The notes: generated by a model from the sequence alone, not told the origin. Numbered from the stretch's first letter, positions 1-20,014 are shown. The stretch: DNA of 64,000 bases from Protonemura montana (GCA_947568835.1 OX387604.1:6975860-7039859); one strand, 5' to 3'. Made by a program: numbers and translations.

Positions 1-135
1 CTACTTAGAAGCTGATATATTAAGGGTTTTTAAGTGATACTCTTCCAAAAACCTATCAACGAACAACTAAACTCATTGGTTTGGTTTCTTAGATTAAATA
101 CTTCATTGGTTGTATAGGATCATTCTTTTTTTTAG

Positions 136-475
136 GGTTGACTGCAGCACAAGCCAGAAGAAGGCGGCAGAGAGCTGGCCCCAAAATACGCTCTACTGGC
201 AAAGCAGCTGACCATCGACCATCGGAGCCTACTGTAAAGAATGCCTTGTACCCGGCGAGTAACGACCAGCCGACGGTGGAAATGGTAACCCCAGTGATGG
301 CTCTGCCCAGAAGGCCAACTTTTGCTTGTGCCCAGAAACAAATGTTTTCCCCTCTTTTGGAAACAGAAAAGGCCAAGGGATTAGCAAAAGCTAAACATAC
401 TAGGGAAATTGAAGCAAAACAACAGCATCAGTGTGTGCTAAATGAAGACTGCAGAGACTCTCAAATAAAAACCGG
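136..475 (+). CDS. Possible upstream exon (candidate SRPK 5' exon)
   Basis: An open segment of 340 bp is framed by a good 3' splice site (T-rich tract then TTTAG at 131-135) and a good 5' splice site (CCGG|GTAAGG at 476). It reads as a basic, Arg/Lys/Gln-rich peptide (AAQARRRRQR near the start, KAKGLAKAKH later) with no domain I recognise. It lacks an ATG, so it is an internal exon if real. It ends with two bases of a codon, which is exactly the phase required by the first certain SRPK exon at 8861 (that exon begins with one codon-completing base). A basic N-terminus is also what SRPKs have before their acidic stretch. The joining intron would be 8.4 kb. It could equally belong to a gene lying to the left. 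Confidence 0.35.
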
Positions 476-3400
476 GTAAGGCTCTTCTCTTTATTCATAC
501 TTTGGACTGCCTAATTTTCCACGATGTTCGAACACAACCACTTATACCTGAACGTCTGGGACTTGAGAATCTGTCTGCTTATTACCTAGTCTGTAAAAAA
601 CTGTTATCAAATAATACCCAAAAAATCTTTTGTGCTTCCAAATATTTTTGATTCATGAATTTGAGAAGAAACAAAAAAGAGTTAACACATCTGACGTGAA
701 TCATGTTTTGAAGAAATGATTTCAAGAGAAATCACGTAATTAATTACTATTTTCGTCAGAGTCTTTGTTGCTGAGAAACCAAAACAAAAATCCTTGTTGA
801 TGCAGATGAAAATCCGTGGAACTTAAAATTCCTAAACTCACCTATTTAAAAATGCATAGAAAAACTAACAGTCAAACATTTCTGATAGACCAACTGGGAA
901 AACTAAAAAAAGTGTCGTAACGAAATTGTAGCCTAGAGTGCAATCTTGCAATCAAATAATACATGCCATTTTTGTCTAGTCTCAAATTTGTTATAAGAGT
1001 TGTCCAGGGCTGTGGAAGTGTAGTTGAAGTAATGGGAATATGAAGATTTACTAGCCTAATACAATAGCAGGATAGCAATAATTCGAGACTGCCATTGTAA
1101 TTAATGTATCCTTTATCCAATTATTTGAATCAATATGCTGGAATAAAATGAAAAATTAATCCTGCAGATATTATTAGAAACTCTTTGGTATCCTTTTGGG
1201 ATTGAGCAAGTGCAATAGACAAATCTGTAACATTATTGTTGAATAAGTTAGAGGAAGTGATGCATTCCATATCGTAAATTAATGTTTATCAGCTAATGGA
1301 AAAGCTGTATCGATGTGTTATATCTGTGAATTCATTAAGTGTGCCAAGTCCACACAGCTATGGAAAACCTGTAAAACTGTAATTAATAATTTCAAGAACC
1401 TGAGAGACAAGAGAATCAAATAGCCATTTCAAAGCATACATCCTAGATTCAACAGTCCTTGTTTTTCTCTATTCAAATTAAGAGAGGTCCGTGCTTTTAC
1501 TGACGACTTTATGGATAGCATCATTGATTTCATTGGTTTGATCAGAAGCCCAGCGTTAATATTGGTCTTTCTCCAGAGCTATCGAGCCTCTCAACAGGTA
1601 ACAAACTTCTACAAAATAATGACAACTCAAAATATTGATATGTCCATCAATTGTTGAGGTTAGCAGTAATAAAGATTTATAGGGCAAAAACCAGTTTAGT
1701 GTGGGTACTCTGCAAGAAATAACAAAACATTGGAAACGACGGTGATTCCATCTCTGGTTTTTTGTCATTGAAGTAGTTGTTTGGAGGCCAATTTTTGCAA
1801 AGACAGTTAAACATTATGGCTGAGTCTTTTACGAAACCTATCAACTCAATTACGCCATAAAAAGGAAGGGTTGAGTTAGATGATGCTACACAGAATGCAA
1901 TCACACAGCAAGGCATGGGAAAGCCCATATCCTTAGAATTATTTTAGAGAATTAAAAAATATCTATTGAATTAAAGTTTAACATTGGCACGGAACACTTT
2001 TCATCTACCATCATCATGCGCAATTTTAGCAGTTTTGACTGCACGTGTTTTTCAATTGTCTTAATACTTATTGTCAGTGAGATGCGCAAAATCCCCCGAA
2101 GACTGTACCCCAAAGTTTGAAAACAACTGAGAAAAGTGTAAGAGTAAGAGGCGTGAACCTCAAACGAGTATTTACTGAGTAGACTCCACCTTTAGTACCT
2201 TAAGTGTACCTACATAAGAATGCTTGTGTAAATAGTTAAGTAAATAGTTCTGAAATTACAGAAAATTTATGTACGAGTATGAAAAAATTCAGATTTTCAT
2301 GGGCAGACATTTTTTTGTAATTTATTATTGCAATTTTTCCCCTTCTGATTTCTCAAAAAGTCACACAAATTGTTCTCTTACATATTTGAGGGATGGGCTC
2401 TTTGTCGAAAGTTTCCATAGAAATTACTTTCATTTTAAAGTAAATTTTTTTTGACATTTTTTGTGTGTGATAATTGACAAAGGAGCGTAAGACACATTAT
2501 TTTATCTACACATTGACACACAACTTAAAATTCCATTGGCATGTTCTCTTAGTTGCTTCACGGTCGAGATGGTGTGTTTTTGAGCATCTAATGCCATCGG
2601 TCTCTGTCAATCTGGCTTTCAGGCAAACCTACCTTACGAACAGTGAGAAAGTTATGGTTGATCTTAATGTTATTGACGTTTTAATTGATTATTTGAGCAC
2701 GAACATGATGACTGGCACAGATTTTTGGTATATTTTGCTCGTTGGTGCCGTAACTTCGGCGTCAACTTATGTTATGGAACCACCAAATCCAAAGCTTGGA
2801 ACGCCTTTTAGTTTTTGCGCTCGGCCTTAAGTGTATGCTTGCCACGACCACAGTTATAATAAAAGACGAAACTTTCACGGATGATAGCTGTCATTATTAC
2901 TGGTGGAAGTGAGCATTTAAATTTAAGATGTATTTTTATTTTACATTCAAGTGTGAATTGTAATTAAATCTTTGCATTTGCCATCTGATATATAAAAGCA
3001 TTTGGTGCTGGTGATCGCACTGATACTAGATCTGCTTTGATTTGTGACAGGAAGCACTGACATTTTGGAACTCATGCTAAAAGCCCCCCTCCCTCTAAGT
3101 TGGTACAAGATGGTACAAGATAAAAGGTTCTTGCAAGTTTTCCACTTGCAAGCTTTGGAAAGATAGTTTAGAGACTAGAACAAACATATATATGCTAGTT
3201 TCGAGCGGCTTGCGCTCTTGGCTCAAACACGCTTTAAATAAGTACAGACGACAACATTGTGTCACAAGCATTTGCTTGGCATTTGCTTGGCTTGTATTGA
3301 GTGCCGATCACCTTCCACCGCACTAATCTTTGAACGTGTATTGATAACAACAACGCAATAAATTCTCTGGCTGTAGCGCCTGTGCCAATCAAATGCTTGT

Positions 3401-5330
3401 GACAGGCGCTACAGCCAAAGAATTTGGTGCGTTGTCGTTATCAATACACGTTCAAAGATTATTGCGGTGGAAGGTGATAGGCACTCAAAACAAGTGTTCA
3501 CATGGTTGTTTTCATCACGGATCTATCTTTTCGAAATCAAATAGTCAGAAAACTTTTGTATGCCTTTTACATATCTCCAGAAGTAGTAAAAAACTGTAGC
3601 TTGCAGTAAATGCAGTACTCCATGAGCTTGAACCCATTTAAAGTTGCATGGTTATTTTCAGAGATTTTGGGGGATCGTTTCTGGTTCAGAAATAATGGAA
3701 TGGGCAGTTAACATGCAATCGTTCTGTAGCATTTACTTTTATCTACATAATTTCAATGCGCAAAATAAAGCAAAAATAATTAGCTACCTAGATTTTTTCT
3801 GTGATTACTTGCTCTCAACTGGCCAAATGAGATATTCTCGTATGCTGGGTATTACATGAACCATCCACTACCTATAAAATGTAGGAGGCCATTGCAGGTG
3901 GTACTTGCTTGGATGTGGACGTGGATTATCAAACGAGTGTTTCTGCAAAATACTTAAAATATAACACTTCAGTTTATTTAAAACTCTAACTAAGCAGGGG
4001 GCAACCGATGTATACACACATCACGGCTAACTTAAAATTATCTTTTATTGTTTCTTCTTCCTCGAATGATCTGTTGACACCATCAACCAACGAAAGTTTG
4101 GGGGATAGAAATTCCGTGGTTGACCAACCATAGCTTTAAAATCCACAAAATTGCAACTTTCGCCGACTAAAATAGGTCAAAACAAAAAAATCGAGAAGGA
4201 ATTCTGTCCAACTTTTAAGTCTCAAGTTCGTAAAAAAAATTGTACAGTCTGCACTCTTAATTGTAAGGATGTTGTTAACATCAACTTTCATGTGATAAAA
4301 ATGAGAGGTATTTCGGAAATAAGTGGTTTGACGCATATTACCGCGTCCAAATTAACCACTGCAGGAACAGAAGGGCTGTTAACAAGCCAAGAAACTATCA
4401 TGATTGGACAGGAAAAATATTTCTCTATTCCTGTGATGTTCTTTGCTCAGTTCAAACCGAGAAGCCGATTTCAAGCATGTTTTGATTATTTTGACTAATC
4501 GAGAATTGAAGTAGTTGCTTGTGGGTACTCTTTATTTTTTTGCATGTTTAAACTTTTTTTTTAAATTATTTATCTGCAAGTTGAAATATTTATGCAGCTA
4601 ATTTTCAAATACCTTTTTTTGGGGTTTTTCACTGACTTTAACTGGGCCCAACATTCTTACTCAACACAATGGGTTGTCCTCATGGAACCATGGACTGGTA
4701 CATAATTATTTAACAATCCCTTCGCAGTCGATGTATATTACTTATTTTACTCACCTCCATCAGAACTGCAATATGTTTGTTGGCGCACAGCCTCTTATTA
4801 TGTAACAATAAAACATTCCAATAAAACTCGTAAACCACAGACGTAATTCTGACTTTGATCCGCAGGGTACAGTGGGAAGTTACGAATCACGTTTTAAAAT
4901 GCGGCCAATGGGTTCAAGAAAGCGGCTAGGCTACTCCAGAAATGTTTGTTTCTATAATGGAAAAGTGCCACGCTTATTGCAATGCCACAGTAAATAAGCC
5001 GACAAAAAGTCCACTATTAGTGTTTTGAATCTAACTTCAATTGAAGGTATTTCCAATTTCCTGCAAATCACACATTTGGCTCACATAATAATCTGGTACA
5101 TGTCAATTGCAGCTCTTTTACATTTCTCAAAATAGTTTCTTGTGTTCCTCAGATGTGTGATTTGGACATTCACTAGGATAACTATCAATATGATAAAAAG
5201 AGCGTAAAACCGCGTCTGGGTCAGCCATTTGTAACAAAATTAGAGTGTCATGTGATGGAACACAACCCATTTTTGATGTGTAATGCGTTGGCATCACATC
5301 ATCTATCAATATTATTTGGGGTTTAGTGTT
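476..5330. other. AT-rich non-coding stretch with one large hairpin
   Basis: No gene is supported here. It is AT-rich, with a strong inverted repeat at 3291-3494 (own entry). Frames of 113-118 codons at 2474-2830 and 4151-4498 (+) have no splice context, signal peptide or recognisable motif and I do not call them. If the 136-475 exon belongs to SRPK, this stretch is intron. Confidence 0.5.
3291..3494. repeat. Long hairpin (inverted repeat, arms about 92 bp)
   Basis: The left arm (3291-3382) and right arm (3402-3494) are near-perfect reverse complements separated by about 19 bp. Matching blocks include GGCTGTAGCGCCTGT on the left against ACAGGCGCTACAGCC on the right, and TTTGAACGTGTATTGATAAC against GTTATCAATACACGTTCAAA. 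The same body sequence occurs unpaired at about 20100-20290 and 36440-36610, so this is a head-to-head duplication of a dispersed repeat. Transcription through it would give a long double-stranded RNA stem. Confidence 0.85.
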
Positions 5331-5339
5331 GGTAAGGGG

Positions 5340-5758
5340 CCAGTAGCTCAGACAGATTTAGCCCGCGCACGTTTTAAGACTTTGAGCGGTCTGTCAGTGA
5401 GTGTCGGACATCCACGTGGTGGTCAACTGTTCCGCGTGACGGGCGCCGGCGCCGAGCGGAGGGTGCCATCGTCGTTGCAGCCAATACCAACCCACCCACT
5501 CCCTTATTACTGAGCTTTCTTCCCACTGACAACAGGCCGCCATAGATCCAGCTGGTTGGCAGTGGCACTCTTCAGTACTCGGTACGCTCTCGTCTGATCG
5601 CCCTCGCCAAATCGCCGTCGCTCTCATTTGCCATTCGCCTGCTAGTCGCGGTGTCAATGCTAGTTTCAGTTTCGGGTCTTTGTGGTTGCTATGATCACTT
5701 CTCGGGCATTATCCGGTTGTCTGGTCGAGCCGTGCACTTTACCTTGGGATGGGGGCAG
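5340..5758 (+). promoter_or_regulatory. CpG-rich island, candidate promoter and first exon
   Basis: Base composition shifts to GC/CpG-rich here against AT-rich flanks. TCAGT initiator-like motifs lie near 5395 and 5573. A strong donor (GGGGGCAG|GTGAGA) closes the segment at 5758. An ATG at 5691 gives 22 codons plus two bases up to that donor, in phase with the SRPK exon at 8861; an earlier ATG at 5657 is in a different, non-matching phase. I read it as a possible alternative promoter and leader exon of SRPK. No motif in the short peptide helps. Confidence 0.35.
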
Positions 5759-7180
5759 GTGAGAACACGCCCCCATCAATTTGCCGTCTCTCCTAGGTAA
5801 AACGTCAACAAGCATCATACCTAATCTTCCATTTTCCCCTTCGAAAACGTCGAAAACGTCGACGGATCTTGGACCCTTCCTGCCAGCTGCTAGTACTACG
5901 CTATCACAATCACTGTCACTGTCTTTATCACCGCCCGCCCATCGGAGAAGGGGGATGCCCGCTTATCGAGGAGCCTACCTTAGTTTGTAAGTATCCTGCG
6001 ACGCGAATCGCATTGGTACTTAGTTACTGCACGTTTCATAAGTACACATATACATATCTAAACATATATACACATCTCTCCTTCTCGCTTCCTCTGTATA
6101 TGTACCTTTCCAGCCCATGTGAATTTGTAACCCTCATGTTGTCCGCATTGTGCTTTCAGTACTTGGGACTCTGTTTGGGGTAAAACAATGCCTCTTCCTT
6201 TGTGTTACCTAAGCCTGGTCTGTTTCGTGACAGGAGTAGGACGTCTTGTCAGGCAAGCACTAGTTCAGGAATATCTGGGGCAACTGCTCCAGTTCTGAGG
6301 GCTCATTGTATATAGGTCGCCACATAGTTGTTTTCGTTTTGTTACCGATTTCTTTGTAAATCTGGGTATTCATGTTCGCTTGTGAATTGCAATCAAGCAA
6401 TGAAATCTACGTTTTGAATTCGCAAGCTATACTAGGGGGTTGTGATATTAGGGATTCTGTGTTATGTGATCATCCAATTCTCCAGCTACGAAACGCAAAT
6501 TTGTTAACTCATTGTTACGGCTCGTCGCTGTAGCTGATAAGGAGAAAACTTTGAATTTAATTTTGTAACTGCATGCGATTTCAATTCCTTGCTCTAGTTA
6601 TGTCGTCGTTTTGGTAACATTCAACTCGTGATTTACTTTATATGGGTTACCAAGTGGCATTGTCTCGGACGGTCTATTTTCGTCCCTAAATAGCGAGCAT
6701 TTCCTCTATTTGATTAGGTATTTTTCTGGGCAGCAATGCTCCAAGCTCATGTGGGAGCAGCAATAACTCTTGTCGCCAAGTAGTTGGTGCATAAGCCAGT
6801 CGGACGGCCAAAATATGCCAGCTGTGCCTTGCTCGGCGCTTGCTCAGTCAAATCGATATCCGAGTGTTATTGCTATGGCTGGCCCGCCAGCCTGCCTGCC
6901 TGGCTACTGGATCGCGGCTCGCACTTTTCAATTTTCGTGAACTGCTCTGACCTTTGACCCAGCTCTTACGCTCTAATTATGACATTTTCCCGTGTGAACG
7001 ATTTCAGTTCGATATTTCCGAGTAGGGATACCGACAGAAAGTGGGGCCGGCACCGACGTACTCGGGGTTTTATATCGCAATGATCAGCAAAGAAAAGGGA
7101 ATTTATCTTGGAGGTGCAAAGCACGAGCACAATTATTAACCCCCCCCCCCCTTCCCCTCTCCCCGGAATTTTCCGTGTCA
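5759..7180. other. Gene-free stretch between two GC-rich islands
   Basis: Mixed-composition DNA with no supported exon. Short open frames around 5781-6183 carry no recognisable protein features. If the upstream exon candidates are right, this is intronic to SRPK. Confidence 0.5.
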
Positions 7181-8089
7181 ACAACTCCGTGAGTTTTGAG
7201 CTTCTTGCAAGTGCCCAACCAGCGACAGGGCGGGCATGAGCGGGCGCTTTGCGGCAAGCATAGGCGCTAGGCGTGCTAAAATGAGCCACTGGCCACGTGC
7301 CCACATCAGTCCAACTTAGCCACACTGTTTTTGCATCTCATCCGTGATTTGGCCCGCGATTTGGAGCGCGCGCTGGGTCGGCACACTGCCAGACAAGTGA
7401 ACGTGACCGCAGCAAAACGGTGAATCGGCAACGGAAAAGGTGCGCGGCACGGCACGACGCGGCGCGGTGCGTCAAGTGCGTAGTGTGTTGTGCGTATCGG
7501 AGATTTTCGCGTGCCGTCGGAAATGTCAACTTGCGATGCCGGCCCTTCGCTCCTCACGTATTGGTTGCGAGTCGAGTGGCTGGGCCTTGACGGCCACCCC
7601 CGTGTCAACAGTTCGGTTTTAGTCGAGTGGTCAGCCCCCGGCCTTGGGGGCAGTCGTGCAGTTTGCCTTGAAGAAGACCACTACCAGCATACTAACACTG
7701 ATAGCGAGGCTGACGGGACACGCGAGAATATTCAAATACTAAATCCTACTCCTTACGAGTATTTCAACCACTTTCTCAAATGTGTTATGCACTTGCTGGC
7801 TTTTGCTGCGCTCATCTTCGTATTCGCGCGCGGCCTCGGGTTGCGAGTATTTCGCCAATCGTGGGGGAATCACAAATGGGCCGATGATCCTCTACTCTGC
7901 GAGTGGGATTTGGTGAGGCCTGCTGAACCCTCTGCTCTTGTTTTGCGGCCTCTTCGAAGATGCCAGTCGGCTCCTGATAACCTGGTCTCGTCACGACTGA
8001 GGTGTGTGGTTGAGTGGGGGGTGGTTTTCGGGAGCGTGTCCCTGCTCTTGTTCATTTTTGGCCCGGTTGTCAAATTCTGTCTCTCTTAG
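7180..8089 (+). promoter_or_regulatory. Second CpG-rich island with a 188-codon frame; candidate SRPK promoter
   Basis: A GC/CpG-rich block about 800 bp upstream of the first certain SRPK exon, hence a natural promoter or 5' exon candidate. An initiator-like TCAGTC lies near 7305. It contains an ATG-initiated frame of 188 codons (7523-8089), long for chance even in GC-rich DNA. The peptide has two hydrophobic stretches (about residues 88-105 and 160-180) but no known domain. A donor-like GAG|GTGTGT at 8002 would truncate the frame in phase 2 and splice in frame to the SRPK exon at 8861. The choices are a 5' UTR, an alternative coding first exon, or an independent small membrane protein; I cannot decide. 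Confidence 0.35.
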
Positions 8090-8860
8090 CAAGTCTTGGC
8101 ACTTACATGTTCTTAGCTTTATGAGATTTTTTCACTAATTTAATACTTTGAATGCTTTGTTCAAACAAAAAAGTGCCATGTTCAATTTGTCCATTCATTT
8201 GGGAAGAACAGCAATATCAAATGACAAAAGTTTCAAAGAAGGGTTTACAGGAACTGCATCCACTTGCCTACTTTAATTGTGATGACATACCTAAGTCACG
8301 AACGACCAAATTGTTTCTAGGGTGATCAAGTTCAGGAACACCAGCGTGAACATTGGTAAATCTGAAAAATATTGATTTTGTGTTATCAAATACATCCCCA
8401 ATTTGACTCTAGACTGATTTCCATATTAAATGCATAATTAGCAACATAGGTAATGCAATAAGCAGCTCTTAAATACATCTTGGGTCTGTAAGGGTGAAAG
8501 CCATATAAAAATGTTTTTGAAGAGCCTTCCAGTGACTTGTTAAAAATGTTTGGTGTATGCAAATGCTGAATGTTTTCTTGGGTTTAATCATGTGTGTGGT
8601 GCTTTGTGCTCCTCATTGTTCATAATTAACTTTGTTCTTGTTGCACACGTGCATACCTGTAGTTTCTATACCAGTGAAAGTGAACTTCTCCGATATTTTA
8701 AGCAGTTTATTTCAAATTTACTTCTAAGATTCACAGAGGTGAAGCATATCTGTATTATCTAGTGCTACAACACAGAAAAATGTTTGATGTCTCCATCACG
8801 AGTGCTGTTAATGCACTCATGGTTTTTAATAAATTTCAAACTCTTCTCTGTCGTCTTCAG
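8090..8860. other. Non-coding stretch immediately upstream of SRPK exons
   Basis: AT-rich, without supported exons. It ends in a pyrimidine tract and TCTTCAG acceptor at 8860. An ATG at 8784 is in frame with the exon that follows, so translation could start there in an unspliced leader, but the acceptor makes splicing more likely. Confidence 0.5.
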
Positions 8861-16168
<7,308 letters not shown>

Positions 16169-16353
16169 GGCACGACCACTTACTTTGGAACCTCGCCATA
16201 TCATACGAAGACGCAATTACATTCGAGATTTTTCCTGCTGCATTATCCAATGTGTAGCTCAAGTTTCAGCAAGAAATTGGCAATTCCACCTGGCCGCTCA
16301 CCTTCCCTTGGATGAAAATGAACTGAGCGAATTCTAAATTTAGAAAATTTATG

Positions 16354-16359
16354 AATAAA
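16354..16359 (+). terminator. SRPK poly(A) signal
   Basis: AATAAA lies 186 bp after the SRPK stop codon, in an A-rich context; it is the first canonical hexamer downstream. Confidence 0.6.
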
Positions 16360-16403
16360 AAGGTATTGAATACATTTTAAGAAAAAATTGCATTTGTTTA
16401 CAA

Positions 16404-16409
16404 TTTATT
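16404..16409 (-). terminator. Peroxiredoxin poly(A) signal
   Basis: TTTATT on the + strand reads AATAAA on the minus strand, about 264 bp after the peroxiredoxin stop. It sits only 45 bp from the opposite-strand SRPK signal, so the two transcripts probably abut or overlap at their 3' ends. Confidence 0.5.
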
Positions 16410-16672
16410 TATCCAGGTTACATACAGTATGATAGTAAATGCAGGTGGCATACAATATTTTAAACGTTGAGGTGTGTACAATTTGGAAAAGGTTCTGAAC
16501 TAATCATTTAATGATACCAGTGAGTTAATTAATACTTACAGCCATTACGAGAATTGTATTATAACAATCGTATGTCTGTTCATACCTATTCATACTGATG
16601 TGGATTGTAGGAACATGAGTGCAGGTAACAGATCTTGTTGGCAAGAGCGACCAAAGATTTTTCTCCTTGCAG

Positions 16673-17426
16673 CTATTCCGAATTCTTAAAGTATTCCAGA
16701 GCTCCAGTAGGATCGGGTTTCATTGTCTTGCTGCCGGGCTTCCATCCAGCTGGGCAAACTGAAAGAGAATCCATTTTTGAAAGCCATTTTAGCTGATGCT
16801 GGTTGGACAAAAGGAAAAAGTTTTAATGTTGAAAAGCTTACCTTCTCCATTCTTATCTGTGAACTGAAAAGCTTGTACTAGACGAAGCGTTTCATCTACT
16901 GATCTCCCCACAGGCAAATCATTCACAGTAATCTGTCGTAGGACTTGATTCCCATCAATGATAAACAATCCTCGAAACGGCACCCCGCTGTTTTCATCGT
17001 AGATCCCATAGGCAGATGCAATTTTTCCTGCCTTGTCAGCCAACAACGGAATGTTCATTTCTCCCAGTCCACCTTGTTTACGGGGTGTGTTAGCCCAAGC
17101 AAGATGGGTGAAGTGACTGTCGCAAGAAGCAGCGATTACTTCACAGTCTATGCCGTGAAACTCAGATATGCGGTCTGAGAATGCAATGATCTCCGTAGGA
17201 CACACAAACGTGCTAAATGAAGACACATGAATAAATAACAGAGAACTTTTGTAATTTATTTTCGCGCATGAATGAAAAGTTAGGTTACTTACAAGTCCAG
17301 GGGATAGAAAAAAAGCACCACATATTTCCCTTTGTAGTCTGCTAGACTCAGATCTTTAAATTGGCCTTTCACAACGGCGGTCCCAGTAAACTGCGGGGCC
17401 GGTTTCTGCAAGTCCGGTATAGGCAT
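16673..17426 (-). CDS. Typical 2-Cys peroxiredoxin (Prx1/2 type, cytosolic)
   Basis: Reduces H2O2 and alkyl hydroperoxides with thioredoxin as electron donor. Three exons: 17426-17293, 17212-16842 and 16758-16673, phases 2 and 1, giving 196 residues, the normal length for Prx1/2. It starts [13 protein letters not shown], with no signal or transit peptide, so cytosolic (Drosophila Jafrac1 type). Peroxidatic Cys49 is in FTFVCPTE; resolving Cys170 is in [10 protein letters not shown]. The GGLG motif ([11 protein letters not shown]) and C-terminal YF (ALEYFKNSE) are both present, the combination that in eukaryotes makes the enzyme sensitive to hyperoxidation. The active-site Arg is in [11 protein letters not shown] palindromic GCGCATGC element (NRF1-like) lies about 145 bp upstream of the ATG. 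The gene looks intact. Confidence 0.97.
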
Positions 17427-20000
17427 GCTGAGTTGTAGTTATTATTGTAATATTAGCGAATATTGCGCACCGGCAATGAATCTATCAACCCTCCAAGTCG
17501 CCTTCTCCGTAAAAGATGCGATTGCGATGATGCCTTTCGGTTTCAACTTCACTAATTAATGTTGCCAATTTGCGCATGCGGAATATTTTGTTTATAAAAA
17601 TCACAATCCTTTACAAAATTTCAAAAACGCAATGCTTTTATGTGGGAACACTTAGAACTATTTTCTAGGATTTTTTTTATTTTATTTTTGCTTAGAAAAA
17701 CATAAATATGTTCTTGTCTTTTTTTTGTCTCTTCACGCTTATGTCCTAAATTTCCACACTACTGGAAATTTCTACTGCAAGGCAACACAGCAAACCAATT
17801 GGATTGGGTACCGAGTAGTGCCGAGCGCCGACTTCGGTCGTGTCCGGTCCTTACCAATCGACATTCGACAGGCGCGAAGACCAAGTGTTGTCGAAGACAA
17901 AGACACTTATTTATTTATTTATTTAAAACCCCGGGTAATTACATAGTAAATGTATAGGTTGCATCAGTTGTCAAGCCTAGGTTAACAGTATATTATAGAT
18001 AACAGTATAGATAACAGTAATGTTTACATAAGATGTAGATACATATATTGGATGATTATTGTTAGGAAATGAGAGAATAATTATATAATACTATAATATA
18101 CTATGTATAATACATATATATACTACTATATTATACTATAATAAAACTATTAGACACTGGTCTAAGCTTCCTCTACCTAACCAGTAACCCTTCCTTTCTC
18201 TAAAGTCCAAGTTATCTTGGGTTCAAGTGAAGGGATACAACACGATATTTCCTGACGATTTCTGCTGGAAGCATTGGATTTGGGATGCCACAAGGAAACG
18301 CAACCTGATACGAGGGAGGGAGAGTGGTAATCCTGGATATACTACATCTAGTACTAATCTACCTTAGTACATATACGTACCTGAGATTGATTTGTTGTGT
18401 TTAACGACTGGCTCTGTGGTCATTGTCTAATAGTGTCGGAGTCTTGTAGGCGTCTTGCAGGTATGATTTGTTGAACCTTTTCTTGTCAGCGTATAGAGGT
18501 ATGCAGAAAGTCAATGGGACAATTAAATCACTAAAATGTTGTAGATAACCATAACAGATAATTTAAAAAAGTAACCTGTAACAGGCAGTTCATCAAAACG
18601 TATCAGCTATAATAGGTATAACTGAGGGAAAATGCCTTTCTCCAAGGTACATGCAATGATATTGCTCTTCATAAAGGTAAGTGCAGCTCCCAATAAAAAT
18701 TAAAAACTTTTTTCCACAAGTGTTTTTCACGTGAGCAGTAAAGCATTCAAGCCGTAATAGCTTCGATACCATTTGTGTCTTAGGTTAAATCGGTTACGTC
18801 AATCGGCGAAGATCTAGCAGACACCAGCGAGTCGTGGTTGCTTGTTGTCATCAGTCTTGAGCAAAAACCTCTGCTACGTAATGTTCGGACTGGTGATGTT
18901 TTTGAATCGCTTACAAGTAATAGTTCAAACATTTTCAACGCTGTAGATTATAAGTTAAATTATTCTGTTTCAATGTTTTGTGGAACAATCTCTCCAAATG
19001 TTTCTGTAGTTAGTAAAGAAGATGAGACATCTTTGAATTTTCTGTACCTGACATTTATTGGGAAACCTTGATTAATTTTTTAGGTAGGCTTGGATCAGTA
19101 TTTCACCAACAAGATTGAAAGATCAGAAAGTCGGTCTGAAAATATCTAAAAATTTAAAACTTTCCAGACGGTTTCCTACCAATTTTTCGTGTTAACAGAT
19201 AGCACGAGTGCAGTTGGTGGTATAGGTTGAGTGCAAGGTCCCCAAATGATTGATCTTGCCCCCCACTCTCTTCCACTCTTGCCTGGTCATAACATTAAAG
19301 GCCTTGTCCAAAACTCACCAATCTTATAATTAATACTACGCATTAATAAAACGGTTAAAAAGTCTTCAATTAAAAAACATCTTAATGTTTGCTACGCTCA
19401 TCTGGCAATTTTTAATCTTATTTAGTGAGTATTGCATTTAAAATTCATCCTAAGGGTGCAAACAAAGCTCTTTAATAACACTCTTTTAATAAGTGAAAGA
19501 AAGAAGCAGAAATGGACCAGACGAAAATAATTACAACTTCTAGGCAAATAAGAAACACAACCAGAACTGTTAGGGTTGAGAGGAAATAACAATTACTTTT
19601 TCTAGAGATAAGTGTTTAAGTTAAAACAACAACACATTTTTTTGTGTGTTTTCTATTTTTTATGTTAATGTTTCTATATTTTTTTATGGTTTTTGGCATT
19701 TTTTATGTTTTATGTTGTTTATGCTGTTTTTATTTTTGTATGAAAAACAACCGATTTTTTAAGTTTAAAGAGTTCCTTAATTTAAAGAATAATTTTAAGT
19801 GTGAAGATGGTAGAACCCACATAATGACACAAATTTGTTTTTTATTTGTCTTGGTTCAGGATCCTAACAATAAAAATATTGTTTTCTGTTTAGCGTCCCT
19901 TCTTGGTGAAAACGCACCATCAAGTTGCTGAAAATGGAAAAAACTATCATGCAATATCTAAAAGATACTGCATTCACCTTTGTGTAGTTCTGGAGTATAT
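17427..20000. other. Intergenic, AT-rich, no gene supported
   Basis: Contains a (TTTA)n run near 17906, a low-complexity TA-rich block near 18070-18150, and a stretch at about 18220-18480 that looks like decayed mobile DNA, without an identifiable coding motif. Very T-rich sequence at 19630-19750 is non-coding. Confidence 0.45.
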
Positions 20001-20014
20001 CTGGGGATATGTGA

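Noticed and set aside
2474-2830. 118-codon + frame
   Set aside because: No recognisable motif, no splice context and AT-rich surroundings; I considered a transposase remnant but found no catalytic motif.
4151-4498. 115-codon + frame
   Set aside because: No domain, signal or conserved block; consistent with chance.
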